Source: Panicum virgatum
Taxonomy: Eukaryota; Streptophyta; Magnoliopsida; Poales; Poaceae
Length of the DNA: 64,000 nt
Direction: 5' to 3'
NCBI RefSeq assembly: GCF_016808335.1
Contig: NC_053149.1
Location: 39,386,118 to 39,450,117, forward strand
Both the position numbers and the translations under genes were made by a program. The notes beneath the pieces were generated by a model, which was not told the origin of the DNA, made no database searches, and was given only the letters and a program-made list of their open reading frames with translations. The first letter of the stretch is position 1. Each line of letters begins with the position of its first letter. Shown here one piece after another: positions 54,700 through 64,000 of the stretch.

Positions 54700-55540
54700 C
54701 GTTGCTACAAAGTTTGAATTGCATGAGCGGCGATGTATCCAAGCGGTGGCACAGGCATTAAAGGACCAGGGGTGGCTGTGCGGTAGTGCTAGGCAAAGGC
54801 AAACATCGCTGGCACGCTTGCAGCCACCAGGCAGCCGGCCCGGTGCAGTGGGGTGCCGTCGCCGTCACCGCCTTCCTTCCTTCCTTCCCTTGGCAACGAA
54901 GCAAACGGCCGAGCAGAGCAGGGGTGAAAAAAGAACAAGTACGGAACCCAGCGTCGGCGCCTGCACCGTTCTTGGCGGCCGCAACTTTTGCGAGTGGGAT
55001 AGATGCGGCGCGTGCCCGACCATCTGTGTTGATAAATGATACACTTAGTATGTGGCTGCGAGAGACACGAACGAAGCTCTGGTTTCGCAAGGCGCCTGCA
55101 TGCCCTCAACACGAGCGCGCAAGAAAGCGACTGGGGAACGGTGGATGGAGGTGGAGGGCGAGGCAAAACCGCAAAAGGAGAGGAGGCCAAGCGATCCACC
55201 CACACCACGCCAAAAGTAACAAAGGATGGGAAGAAACCAACGTAAAGCCACCAAACAAGGTTGCGCCTCCGCCGCGCCGTTTCCGCCCTTCGTCGGGGGG
55301 CTCGGGTGGATCGTTCGTGCCATACATGATACATGCACGATCGCCTTTGCTTTGCGTTGCCCACCGCACCGACCATGCCTGCCCCTGCCGCGGTGCCTCC
55401 CACCATCGCTCGACGCGCGCGACGGGACGACCACAAAAGTCCGCAGCAGCAGAGCCTTGCGTCGAGAGCGCCAATATTACATCCGCCACGTATCAAGTTG
55501 CCGTATGCTTTCCTCCGTTCCAAAACAAAATATAGTTCCC
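54700..55540. other. GC-rich region with overlapping open frames on both strands
   Basis: Frames of about 245 aa are open on both strands over 54786-55535. Neither shows a domain, signal peptide or codon pattern distinguishing it, and long shadow frames are expected at this GC content. No gene called. Confidence 0.35.
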
Positions 55541-55544
55541 GTAT

Positions 55545-55692
55545 GCTTCCTCCATTCTAAAATACAGGTTGCTTTAATTTCTCCAGGTTTAGAGATTTTA
55601 CTACATATCTCGACATACATTATGTCTAAATACATAGCAAATTCTATGAGTCTAAACAAAATTAAAACGATCAACATTTTGGAATGGAGGAG
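55545..55692. mobile_element. Stowaway-like MITE (decayed)
   Basis: Left GCTTCCTCCATTCTAAAATA and right inverted TTTTGGAATGGAGGAGTAA are imperfect terminal repeats around about 150 bp of AT-rich DNA. A second terminus-like TTTCCTCCGTTCCAAAACAA lies just upstream at 55510. Confidence 0.65.
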
Positions 55693-55789
55693 TAATTAAT
55701 ATATTTATTAGTACTGTAAAAATTTAAAAAAAATACAATAGAGTGCAAACGTTTAGATCGAGCGGGTTTCATGATTCACACGGCCAAAG

Positions 55790-55846
55790 CCATTTCTCGG
55801 AGCAAAACATGCAAACCTTTTCCATGGCACTTGCTCCGAGAAATGG
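55790..55846. repeat. Perfect 16-bp inverted repeat (hairpin)
   Basis: Arms CCATTTCTCGGAGCAA (55790-55805) and TTGCTCCGAGAAATGG (55831-55846) are perfectly complementary around a 25-base loop. They lie immediately before a MITE. No T-run follows, and the function is unknown. Confidence 0.85.
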
Positions 55847-55852
55847 TCAATA

Positions 55853-56179
55853 TTCCCTCCGTCCCACAAAGACCGTTCATTTGGCTTTCAAATTTTGTCC
55901 CACAAAGATTGTTCATGTAGATTGTAGTAAAATTTATCTAATTAAAGCAATATCAAATACCAAGAAAAATAATTGCACAGAGAAGTGCATGGAGCCAATT
56001 AAATATTTATTTTTCTAGTTCCAATGCATTTGTATTTATTGAAGATCTAGAGAATCAAATAAACAACGCGATTTTCAATCACAACTACTATGGCTAATAA
56101 GGGGTAACATGGTCGTATTCCACTACTAGTAATATGTCTGAAATTTTCTAAACATATAGTCTTTGTGGGACGGAGGAAA
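55853..56179. mobile_element. Stowaway-like MITE, about 327 bp
   Basis: The left end TTCCCTCCGTCCCACAAAGA and right inverted end TCTTTGTGGGACGGAGGAAA (reading 56159-56179) are bordered by TA. A second internal GTCCCACAAAGATTGTTCAT copy follows the left end. Confidence 0.85.
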
Positions 56180-56568
56180 TACGTATCAACTTAGATTTAC
56201 TTATCTAAAAAAACTTGGATTTACTACCATTAATGTTCCTTAGCTTCAACAAACTACCCCTTTCAAGGTAAAAACAATGGGAGCCCGGTAGACCAACTCT
56301 TTCCACCCCAACTTTTGAATTACCCAACCAAACTACTGGTACCTCAAAACAAAATCATTTTTATGAAAGGAAAAACAGAGTATCTCAACAGAATCATCGC
56401 CGGACCAGAGAAAAAAACAACCATCTTTTTTGAAAACTACTCCTAAAACAGAGTATCCCAACAACAAATCATCGCTGCCGGACGTAAAAAAGGGTGAAAA
56501 GGAAACGAAAGAACCGCCCCAACGGAAGCAGAACAGACGAAAATCTGCAGCTCAATTCCACATCCGTG

Positions 56569-57034
56569 TATAGATGGCCATTTGGCCCGATACCCATGGG
56601 GCCCGAAGCCCGGCCCATATTAGCCCGACCCGAGCACGGCACGGGCCCGAATATTATTGGGCTCGGGCCGGCACGGGCACGATAGTCGGGCCGTGCCTGG
56701 GCCTCACTATCAGCCCATGGACGTGTCCAGGCACGGCCCGAAAAAAGGCGGCCCGATCGGCCCAATGGGTAGCACGATAGGCCCGTTTAAATACTATATT
56801 ATCCATTATCAAACCATATTTAAACATTTTCGGGCCGCCGGGCTGCCGGGCCAAACGGGCCGGCCTGGCCCGATTAAATCAATTTCGGGTCGTGCCTGGG
56901 CCGGCACTTCAGCCCATGGGCAGGCACGGCACGGCCCGTTAATATTTTCGTGCTTAAGCGGGTCGTGCCTAAACGGGCCGTGCTTAGACGGGCCCGTGGC
57001 GGGCCGGGCCGGGCCGCCCGTTTGGCCACCTATA
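56569..57034. mobile_element. hAT MITE, 466 bp, in the arabinogalactan gene promoter
   Basis: The ends TATAGATGGCCA and, inverted, TATAGGTGGCCA are flanked by a perfect 8-bp duplication CATCCGTG (56561-56568, 57035-57042). Subterminal arrays of CGGGCCGTGCC/GGCACGGCCCG fill both halves. Its right end lies about 70 bp upstream of the TATA box at 57103. Confidence 0.92.
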
Positions 57035-57102
57035 CATCCGTGCGGTGCCAGCTGTTACCACCAGGCCAGACCCGTTAACCCGGGACTCCCCCGTCTACCC
57101 CC

Positions 57103-57110
57103 TATAAATA
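57103..57110 (+). promoter_or_regulatory. TATA box of the arabinogalactan peptide gene
   Basis: TATAAATA in a C-rich grass core promoter, about 150 bp upstream of the ATG. A leader of roughly 120 bases is expected. Confidence 0.75.
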
Positions 57111-57257
57111 CCGTCAGCCCCTTGCCTTTCCCCACCCCCACCAGTTCACCACCAGCGAAGATCTCGTATTCTCGTGCCCGCCGCGCCCTCATTCCCCGCA
57201 GGCCGCAGCAAGCAGATCGCCTTCCAGAACCTTCTCGCCGCCGTCGTAGCCGAAGCA

Positions 57258-57446
57258 ATGGCCGGATTCGGATCGAAGGCCCTCGCCGTGGTCGCCGTCC
57301 TGGCGGCTGCCGCCCTCTCCGTGGCCTCCGCTGCCGACGCGCCGGCGCCCAGCCCCGTCTCCGCCGCCGGCGCCGCGGCCCCGCCCTTCGCCGCCGCCCT
57401 CGTGGCCTCCGCCGCCGCCGTCCTCTTCGCCGCCGTCCGCCACTGA
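57258..57446 (+). CDS. Arabinogalactan peptide (AG-peptide), GPI-anchored
   Basis: A single-exon 62-aa product. It has a signal peptide of about 26 residues (MAGFGSKALAVVAVLAAAAL then SVASA), a very short mature part with alternating Pro (ADAPAPSPVSAAGAAAPP) typical of hydroxyproline O-glycosylation, and a hydrophobic C-terminal tail (AALVASAAAVLFAAVRH) fitting a GPI-anchor signal. Size and order match plant AG-peptides (the AGP16/20 class), which end up on the outer plasma membrane or in the wall. The ATG lies in a good plant context (GAAGCAATGGC). The 3' UTR probably runs to about 57760. The reverse strand also has an open frame here, which is a GC shadow. Confidence 0.9.
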   Translation: MAGFGSKALAVVAVLAAAALSVASAADAPAPSPVSAAGAAAPPFAAALVASAAAVLFAAVRH

Positions 57447-58554
57447 GCCCGCGGATGGGCAGTACCGCTACCGCCGCCTAGATCTATTTACTTTATTAGA
57501 GATGGATTTCTTCCTTGGGTGCTCGTGTCGTCGTCGCATTTTGGTCGGATCTGGGATGTGTTTCTACCGCGTCGTGGTGTGTCGGGTTGCGTGATCCCCC
57601 TTGTAGATAGTCTGCTATCTCGTTCGTGAGTGGGATGGTTCGGTCCGGTTGCTACTGATATGATCAATATTATTATCTGTCCCATTTGAGATGATGATGA
57701 TGATGCCTTGCTGTTAATCTCTAGGTCCGTGTGCTTGATTCGCTCCGCGTTTCTGTGAGAAACGATGATGTTTGTTTTTGCTCAATATCAGTGTTGCTGT
57801 TGCGCGTGAGATTCGGTTCTGTTGTGTTCTACTCCTCGGAGCCTGCGTCGTCGCGACGCAGAGGTTTCTGCTGATTCTCCACGATCTGAAAGAGAATCAA
57901 CTTGTCAGGTCAGATGAGGTGCGCGTCCGTGGATCGATCGATCGATCTGCTTATTTTAACCCCTCCTGCTCCTGGAAGAAGAATCAACTTTGGGGCGTGT
58001 GTAGTTTAATGCTCCTCTCTGCTAGTCAAAATTCTTAAGCGGCGGCGGAGGAGGATTAAACTATTGAGTTCGCTTCTCTGCCGCTCAAAAACCTCTTTGC
58101 AAATGGCGCAGCGTGCTTAAAGTCCGTGTATGGACAGAAACATTGACCTCCAATCTTTAAAATTGAGAAAATGTATCCAGCGGCAGGAATCAACATCCCT
58201 CGCAGTGCCCGTTGCAAACTCGCATCGTCTGAATCACGAGGCGACAAAGCTACGGGCGGGGGTTCTGCGGAATAAACATGGACCGCGCGTACCCTCGCGG
58301 CTGGTGCTGTGGAGCAGCACATGAGCGCTGCTCAGGGTCGTGGATGGAGGCGTGGCCGGCCGGCCGGCCAGAGGCCTAGAACTACAAGGAGGGGGCGCCC
58401 CGCGAGCCGCCGAGCGATTCCTGCGGGCGGGCGCGCACACAATGTTAGAGTAAACCTGATAATGAAATGCTGTCGAAACGCTACATACATTAAATACCTG
58501 CATCAGTATGAGGACGCTAGTGCATTTTTGGACCCGGCCCCATGGCCTTGAGGC
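57447..58554. other. AG-peptide 3' UTR and downstream intergenic DNA
   Basis: The first ~300 bases look like a 3' UTR, T-rich with TGATGATGATGATG. Beyond this, short ORFs only; a GATCGATCGATCGATC run at about 57936 and GGCCGGCCGGCCGGCC at about 58356 are the only patterns. No gene recognised. Confidence 0.45.
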
Positions 58555-59065
58555 CAATTCTAAGGCTCATGGGTCGACCCATTTCTCCAAAATGTTATGG
58601 TCTTGATGGCTCATTGAGTATTATGGGCCGACTCAAATATTTTTCTATAATCCTAAACCAGGAATACTATGAACACTTTTAGAAAAGATAAGATTCAAGA
58701 TTAACATATATCACAATAATATGTTAAGATTGTTACCAATGCATCAAATTAAACATATTTACTAGCGGTCCATGATTTTAATTTTATCCATTTTCACTTC
58801 CAACGTATGATATTCCTCACTATATTTTGAAGTATATAGAATCTAACGACTTACCAGTTGTATTTATTCAAAAGAATGAAGAAAATTAATAAATTAAATA
58901 AACAAATTATTAATATGACAAGTGGGTCGACCCATAATACCCATCGGGTCAATAGGTACCGGCTCCATTTTGGAATTTAGGGTCGGCCCTTATCACCCAT
59001 TGGCCCTATTTTTGTGGGTCGGGTCAACTACCCAATGGGTCGACCCGACCCATTTACATCCATAC
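58555..59065. repeat. GGGTCGACCC-rich transposon remnant
   Basis: Both ends of this stretch carry GGGTCGACCC and GACCCGACCC motifs (CATGGGTCGACCCATTTC at 58570; ATGGGTCGACCCGACCCATT at 59036) around an AT-rich centre. This is the layout of hAT subterminal arrays. No matching terminal repeats or target duplication could be fixed. Confidence 0.4.
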
Positions 59066-59732
59066 CACGCAGCGGCGCTCCCGCCCTTGTCCACCACCGC
59101 GCCTTCCTCCGCCGCTCCCGCCCCCATCCACCACCGTGCCTTCCTCCGCCGCCGTCCCTGTCCTGCCCTGCCCGGGCTGCTCAGCGGCAGCGCCATCACA
59201 AGCACGAATTTTTGGGCCATTGGATCTAGAATCAGTGGACCAGATCTTCCCCTCTCACCTTCTCTCTCTACCTTATCTCTTCACTTCCCCACCTACCTTC
59301 TTCCTCCCCTGCCTCCCACCCGCGCACACCAGCCCGGCAACCCCACTTCCGTCGTCGCCGCCCCCATCGCGCACCTCCCCGCCAGACCCTAGCTCGCCTG
59401 TGCCAGCCCGCCACCAGCACCTCCCGCCACCGTCGTCTCCAGCCCAGGCCGCGATTGCCGTCGACGCCCGCGCCCAGGCGCCGGCCCCAACCGCCGGTCT
59501 CCACTGCCCGGCCGGCGGCGCTCCCGCCGTCGCGCCTCGCCGCCCCGCATATGCCTCATGCACCACCTACTCTTTAGGTTTGTCCAGAGTGCAGCCCTAC
59601 GACGCTCAGTACAACTATTCTGTATGTCATCGATTGCTTGTAATATACCTTGTGTGCCAGTCATGAATCAAATTCACGTTCTCTACATCTTTCACAATCA
59701 TCTACTTCACCCTCTGCAAAAACCAATATCAT
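59066..59732. other. GC-rich Pro/Ala-coding stretch, no supported gene
   Basis: Open frames in several phases encode low-complexity Pro/Ser/Ala sequence. It contains a small duplication (CACCACCGCGCCTTCCTCCG and CACCACCGTGCCTTCCTCCG, 59092-59151). It could be the leader of a captured gene; there is no domain. Confidence 0.35.
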
Positions 59733-60553
59733 CTATCCCCTGATTTTTTTCTCCACGAAGGCAATCGCCAAAGGCAACAATTGCCTGTTACCGTCAACTG
59801 CAACAGCTGTGAGGATTGTGCCTTTATACCTTCCTATCAAAAATGTCCCATCTATGCAAATGACTGGCCGGCAGTGCAGAAACGCCTCAATGCAAGCGCC
59901 CAAGGCCAAGAACGACCGTTGGAGTACTTGCTCTCCAGGCTTCTGGGCACATGGGTACGTTTTCAAGTCGTAGTAGCTTCCAGGATTTCTAAGGCATATG
60001 GTGTGCAGCAGTGGCGGCATATTGTGATACGAAGCTTCATACGTCCCCCACCTCATCTCCAGCGCTTTCTGCTTCGCTCTGTAAGCTTTGTTGTAGCTAA
60101 TTTTATATTTAAACTCCTCCTCAACAGCATAAATAATTGACTTAGGCTCATAACTATGATTATCCACGATCAAAGGGTACATGTAGTTGGCTATGAAACC
60201 TGCACTGAGGTTGTGGTGTTGTGGTTCTAATTGCTCAAACAGGCATGTGTGCTCCCCAACTTTTCTGACCTTCCAAAAATCCTGCCACTTTCTCTTAGAA
60301 GCGTACACTCTGAAAGGGCATTCGCTTCTCACACAACACACATCATATGTTCTCGGACTACTCTTGACAACTTTGAACTGTCTTTGCAAAGAGAGAGTGG
60401 ACCAACGTTTTATAGCTTCCTTCATATTATCATTGTTGGCATACACCGAACAAATGCATATCTCATTTTGCCTGTACTCCCAAGGGACTGCTTCACCTTC
60501 ATTTACACTTAATTTTGAAAAATCATACCCGGACCAGTTCTGTGGGACATGGT

Positions 60554-60585
<32 letters not shown>

Positions 60586-61169
60586 GAGGAGTCATCATTT
60601 ATTAGATTGTTCTGTTGTTCACCCTCCCTCTGAAACTCTTCAACTATCTCTGGAATGTGTTCCCCTCATCAGCCTGACCAGTTGCTTGACGAGGTTCGTG
60701 TGCAGCATGTGTATCATCTTCTACAATCTCGAGTTCAGCACCTTCATCACGAGGTTCATGCATCGTCTCGGGATCTTCCGATACTATTTCTCCCTGCCCT
60801 TCATGTTCCCCACCCGCTACAGTATTAAAACTAATCTTCTCGAATGCTTGAATAAACAACACAAAGCGGTAAGCCTCGGCTACTACTTATATTGATATAG
60901 TTCCTCCAGTTTTGCGTCCCTTCAAACGGTAATAGCTCTCAAAACACTGGTTCCCTTCGACTGACCACTGCCATGACAGAGATCTCATGTTTATCTCGAT
61001 TAAGGCCGAAAGCTTTAAATAGCCAATTGGATATTGAAATCCAAGTCCTCTCTCTTGCTCTAGGTACTTTTTTTTTGATCGAGCTAAACTCTGACAAATC
61101 TACCCCTTCAGGACTATATCTAACTTCTCCTGATCCATAGAACACTTGAAAATACAAATCATCTGACAT
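59733..61169 (-). pseudogene. MULE-D transposase, broken and truncated
   Basis: The start ATG at 61169 (MSDDLYFQVFYGSGEV) follows a TTGGCAG acceptor, paralleling the other copies. It carries TGA at 60941-60939, one frame change by about 60860, and a 1-bp deletion near 60665. The downstream frame shows a poly-Asp linker, the MuDR-type region (AIKRWSTLSLQRQFKVVKSS, HTCLFEQ) and the start of the catalytic domain (VICIDGTFLIGRYKG). It stops shortly after LAIAFVEKK, before the second catalytic Asp. It is more distant from MULE-A than MULE-B or MULE-C are. Confidence 0.85.
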
Positions 61170-61892
61170 GCCTGCCAACATTTACGACAATAATTACTCG
61201 TCCTTACAATTTAATCAACGCCAGTAAATATTTCTGTTATTTTGTAATGTCAAATTTAGACCACAATTTAAATATTAATAATATTTTCTACATAGATGTC
61301 AATATACGAAAATCGATCCTAACAATTTTTCATATTTCAATTAAACAAGTACTGTATGTGACTCACTTATATTGTATTGATGACCATTCCAATATTGATA
61401 GCATTTCTTATCATCAATTATAATTGTAAATCGAGTAATGGGACCTAATTAATTTTTAGGTCTATCTTAATTTGTTCTCTACAATTTCTATAACCGACTT
61501 ATATTCCTAGGTTTTGTATCTAACATAATATAAATTACTAATATTTCTATGCGACTAATATGTCTATTTCAAGTCATTAATATATATATAAACTAATATT
61601 CGTATTTAAAATAATATTTTTAATTTCATGTACTACAATTTATATCTAAAATATTTATATCCAAACCACTAATATTCACTAAAACAGTTTCTACACCCAA
61701 TACTCTACACATGCATGTATTTCCTAGTACTAGTCTACCTACTATTATTTATAAAACTATATTTTAAAGTGTACCCGAGACAAAACTCGCTTCTTTCTCG
61801 CGCAGGGGCGGGCGGGCGACCAAGGAGCGCCCCGGCGTCCGGCTGAGCGCCGGCGCGCCCGGCCTGGGCGAGCGGCGCCGCGCGGCAGCTGC

Positions 61893-61919
61893 GGGGGGGG
61901 GGGGGGGGGGGGGGGGGGG
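61893..61919. repeat. Homopolymer run of 27 G
   Basis: A continuous G tract inside the GC-rich upstream part of MULE-D. Length is likely unreliable in any assembly. It could form G-quadruplex. Confidence 0.8.
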
Positions 61920-62450
61920 CAGAGGAGCGGGCGACGCGGGCGAGCGGAGGAGCCTGGCGGCACTGGAAGTGTGAGCGGAGGCGCTGGCCGGAGCACGGCC
62001 GCTTTAAGAGGGGGGGTCCTTCCGCCGGTTTGTTCGGCGGTAGCAGCCTACCGCCGGATCATCCGGCGGTAATGCTAAAAAACTGCCGTTTCAACCGGCG
62101 GTAGATTCCCGGCCCATCACGGTCCATGAAGTTGGCCTCCTATCGCCGTTTCATCCGGCGGTAGGATGTCAGGCCGTGCCCCACATCCCCTACCACCGGT
62201 CCATTTGGCGATATTATGTTTCCGCTGGATGAACCGGCGAATTTGCAAAAAAAAATTAGTACATATTTTTGATAAATCGAAAAAATAATATAAAAATAAA
62301 AAACTCAACCCCCGCCTTTCCTTCTCTCGCACACCCTGCGGTCCTGTCATGGACCGGGCTGTCCCTAGGCCCAGTGGGCCGGCTGAGAGACAAGAAGCAG
62401 CCTGTGCTGCCGATAGAATATCTTAATTAATACACCTTATAAAAAGAAAC

Positions 62451-64000
62451 GCGGTTTTTTCTTTTTTATATTAAAAAAAAATCAAAAATATATGTCCGTT
62501 TTCAAATATTTCAAAAATATACCCCGGCCGCCCTCCCATAGGGCGACAGGCCCAATGTGTAATTTTTTTTTTAAATTTGCAACGAAGTCCCTGGAGAAAA
62601 AAAACAAGCCCTGTCGCCCGTTGGGGGGGCGACAGGGGCCTGTCGCCCGGCCCACGGGCGACCGCCGCTGGGCCGGCCCACAGTCGCGGCAGGGGGGCCT
62701 GTCGCCCCCCCCCCCCCCCCCCCCCCCCCCGCGGGCGACCGGGGTCTCCCCCCTTATAAAAGCCCCAGCCCTCCCCTTCCCTCCTCATTTGAGCCCGAAA
62801 ATTCCACCAAAAATCCAGAAAAAAAAGAGAGGAGTGAGGAGAAGGAAACGGCGAAGCCCTGCCGGATTCAGCACTTGTGATCTGCAGGTTAGTACATTTA
62901 GTTTAAATATTGTTATATTTAAGTACTACGTATTTAAATATGAGTAATTTAATTTAATTAGTGCTATAGTAGATCCATTTAAGGAGGAGTTCAATGATAC
63001 TTTAGTTTGTAGTTACGTAGTAGTAAATTATTTTAGAAAATTAGTTCTACGCATTTATTATTACAATTGCAGTGCTATTAGAGACATGTTTATAAATTAA
63101 TTATGATTTAGAATAGAATTTGGCATATGCAGTATAGAATTTGAGTGTCATCACGTAGTTATGAATACTTATACGTTGTAGTTGAATTTCATACTTAGTT
63201 TTTACGAATTATTGAATAAGGTAGTGAAGTAAAGAGTATAACTCGATAAGTATTATGTGATATACAGATATGTCGAGCAAGATGCAGTTTCAAGTATTTT
63301 ATGGTGAATACAATGTTATGTATGGGCCAAATGGAGTAGATCTTTCTGCCTTTAAGCGCACATCTAGCGGCATAGATAAACCTCTGGAAAGGAGTTTTGG
63401 TTCCATATGTAAGTTGCTGCAGCGTGGGTTCCATGTTGATCCGTTGACACATGTGCTCACTGTCCAGTCTCTTGTTAATTGGGAGGTAGATAGTGAATTA
63501 TGGGAATTAATGATGATACACAGCACTGATGACTGGCAGAAGTACATGCAAGCAGCTCTAGAGCGTGGGTGGCCTCTGGCCATTCTTGTTCAAATTCAGG
63601 AGAAGACACAAAATGAAATCCAACATTGTGCAGATCAAGGAACTCCGAGTATTCGAAGAGAGACCAATTATGTTGAGCAAGATGAGTCAGAAGAGACTGA
63701 GAACCAGAACATGGGACCACAGGGCCTTGCTGATGAGGGAGAGAGGATACATAGCATTGTGGATGAGATGGAGGCAGAAGACCAAACCGCAATAGAGATG
63801 GAAGAATATGAGGACTCATCTGATGACGAGCAGTACTCATTGCCAAAAGAGTGGAAAGAGCATGGTTTTGGCAGTCATATCGCAGAAGATGTACGAAATC
63901 AGGAGTGAGAGTACAGAGGGAATGAGGTAGTGTAAGGTGCAACATATCCAAACATTGAAGCCGTAAAAGATGCTGTGAGACTATGGGCAATCTCGTTGAA
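62451..64000 (+). mobile_element. MULE-C, 5' part (runs off the window)
   Basis: Opens GCGGTTTTTTCTTTTTTATA, with the AT-rich outer TIR, then palindromes of the CTGTCGCCCG...GGGCGACAG type (62530-62735), a 26-C run (62705-62730), TATAAAAG at 62755-62762, and a leader with GGCGAAGCCCTGCCGGATT ending in donor CTGCAG|GTTAG at 62887. The right end lies outside, so the 9-bp duplication cannot be tested. It stands head-to-head with MULE-D about 140 bp away. Confidence 0.85.
63270..64000 (+). pseudogene. MULE-C transposase, N-terminal part, with stops
   Basis: The ATG at 63270 (MSSKMQFQVFYGEYNV) is two bases after an ATACAG acceptor. It is homologous to MULE-A and MULE-B over the N-terminal domain (DKPLERSFGSI, ALERGWPLAILVQIQ) and acidic linker. 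In-frame TGA at 63906-63908 and TAA at 63933-63935 interrupt it, after which EAVKDAVRLWAISL continues to the window edge. The catalytic domain is outside the window. Confidence 0.88.

Larger units (their letters stand above)
59733..62311 (-). mobile_element. MULE-D, left-truncated Mutator-like element
   Basis: Minus-strand transposase remnant plus a recognisable right TIR. The AT-rich outer end inverted reads GAGTTTTTTATTTTTATATT (from about 62311). Repeated palindromes of the CTACCGCCGGATCATCCGGCGG type follow at 62025-62235. The left TIR was not found; the transposase stops at 59733 in unrelated DNA, so the element is truncated or rearranged. Confidence 0.7.

Noticed and set aside
54786..55535. 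Two 245-aa frames on opposite strands
   Set aside because: Mutual shadows in GC-rich DNA; no recognisable protein features.
1..64000. CRISPR arrays, rRNA, tRNA or organellar insertions
   Set aside because: None seen; the repeats present are eukaryotic transposon features.

Overview
The window is nuclear DNA of a grass, most likely a panicoid. The evidence is GT-AG intron-containing plant genes, a legumain very like the maize See2 senescence legumain, grass Stowaway and Tourist MITEs, a Sirevirus-type copia element and several Mutator-like elements (MULEs). I see no bacterial, organellar, CRISPR, rRNA or tRNA signal.

Host genes are few and lie between transposons. In order: the 3' part of a pentatricopeptide-repeat (PPR) gene (65-3456, +, six visible exons); a complete nine-exon vacuolar processing enzyme/legumain (17940-22139, +, 488 aa); a Nup50-like nucleoporin with a C-terminal Ran-binding domain (coding exon 24148-25500, -, with an upstream leader exon near 27379); and a tiny arabinogalactan peptide gene (57258-57446, +).

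The rest is layered mobile DNA. Region 13.4-16.8 kb is a nest: a hAT element carrying two 3'-terminal exons of an unidentified gene, whose intron holds a second hAT MITE, which in turn holds a solo gypsy-type LTR. Region 27.6-35.35 kb holds two complete MULEs only 9 bp apart beyond their 9-bp target duplications, just upstream of the Nup50 gene. Both have long terminal inverted repeats (TIRs) that each carry a TATA box, a leader exon and a splice donor, and both hold two convergent genes. One is a transposase of the same family. The partner differs: a Myb/SANT-like protein in one, a GRF zinc-finger coiled-coil protein in the other. Region 37.17-51.13 kb is a gene-capturing hAT element (SUN-protein-like fragment) split by a 13-kb Ty1/copia Sirevirus on the minus strand, with gag, pol and an 852-aa envelope-like ORF that appears to have its own promoter. 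Two more MULE copies lie head-to-head at 59.7-64 kb.

Both transposases with long readable sequence, and the gag-pol, are broken by nonsense codons or 1-bp frameshifts, so none of these elements looks autonomous as it stands. The GRF gene and the envelope-like ORF are uninterrupted. Exon boundaries and target-site duplications were read by eye. Family names rest on recognised motifs, not on database searches.
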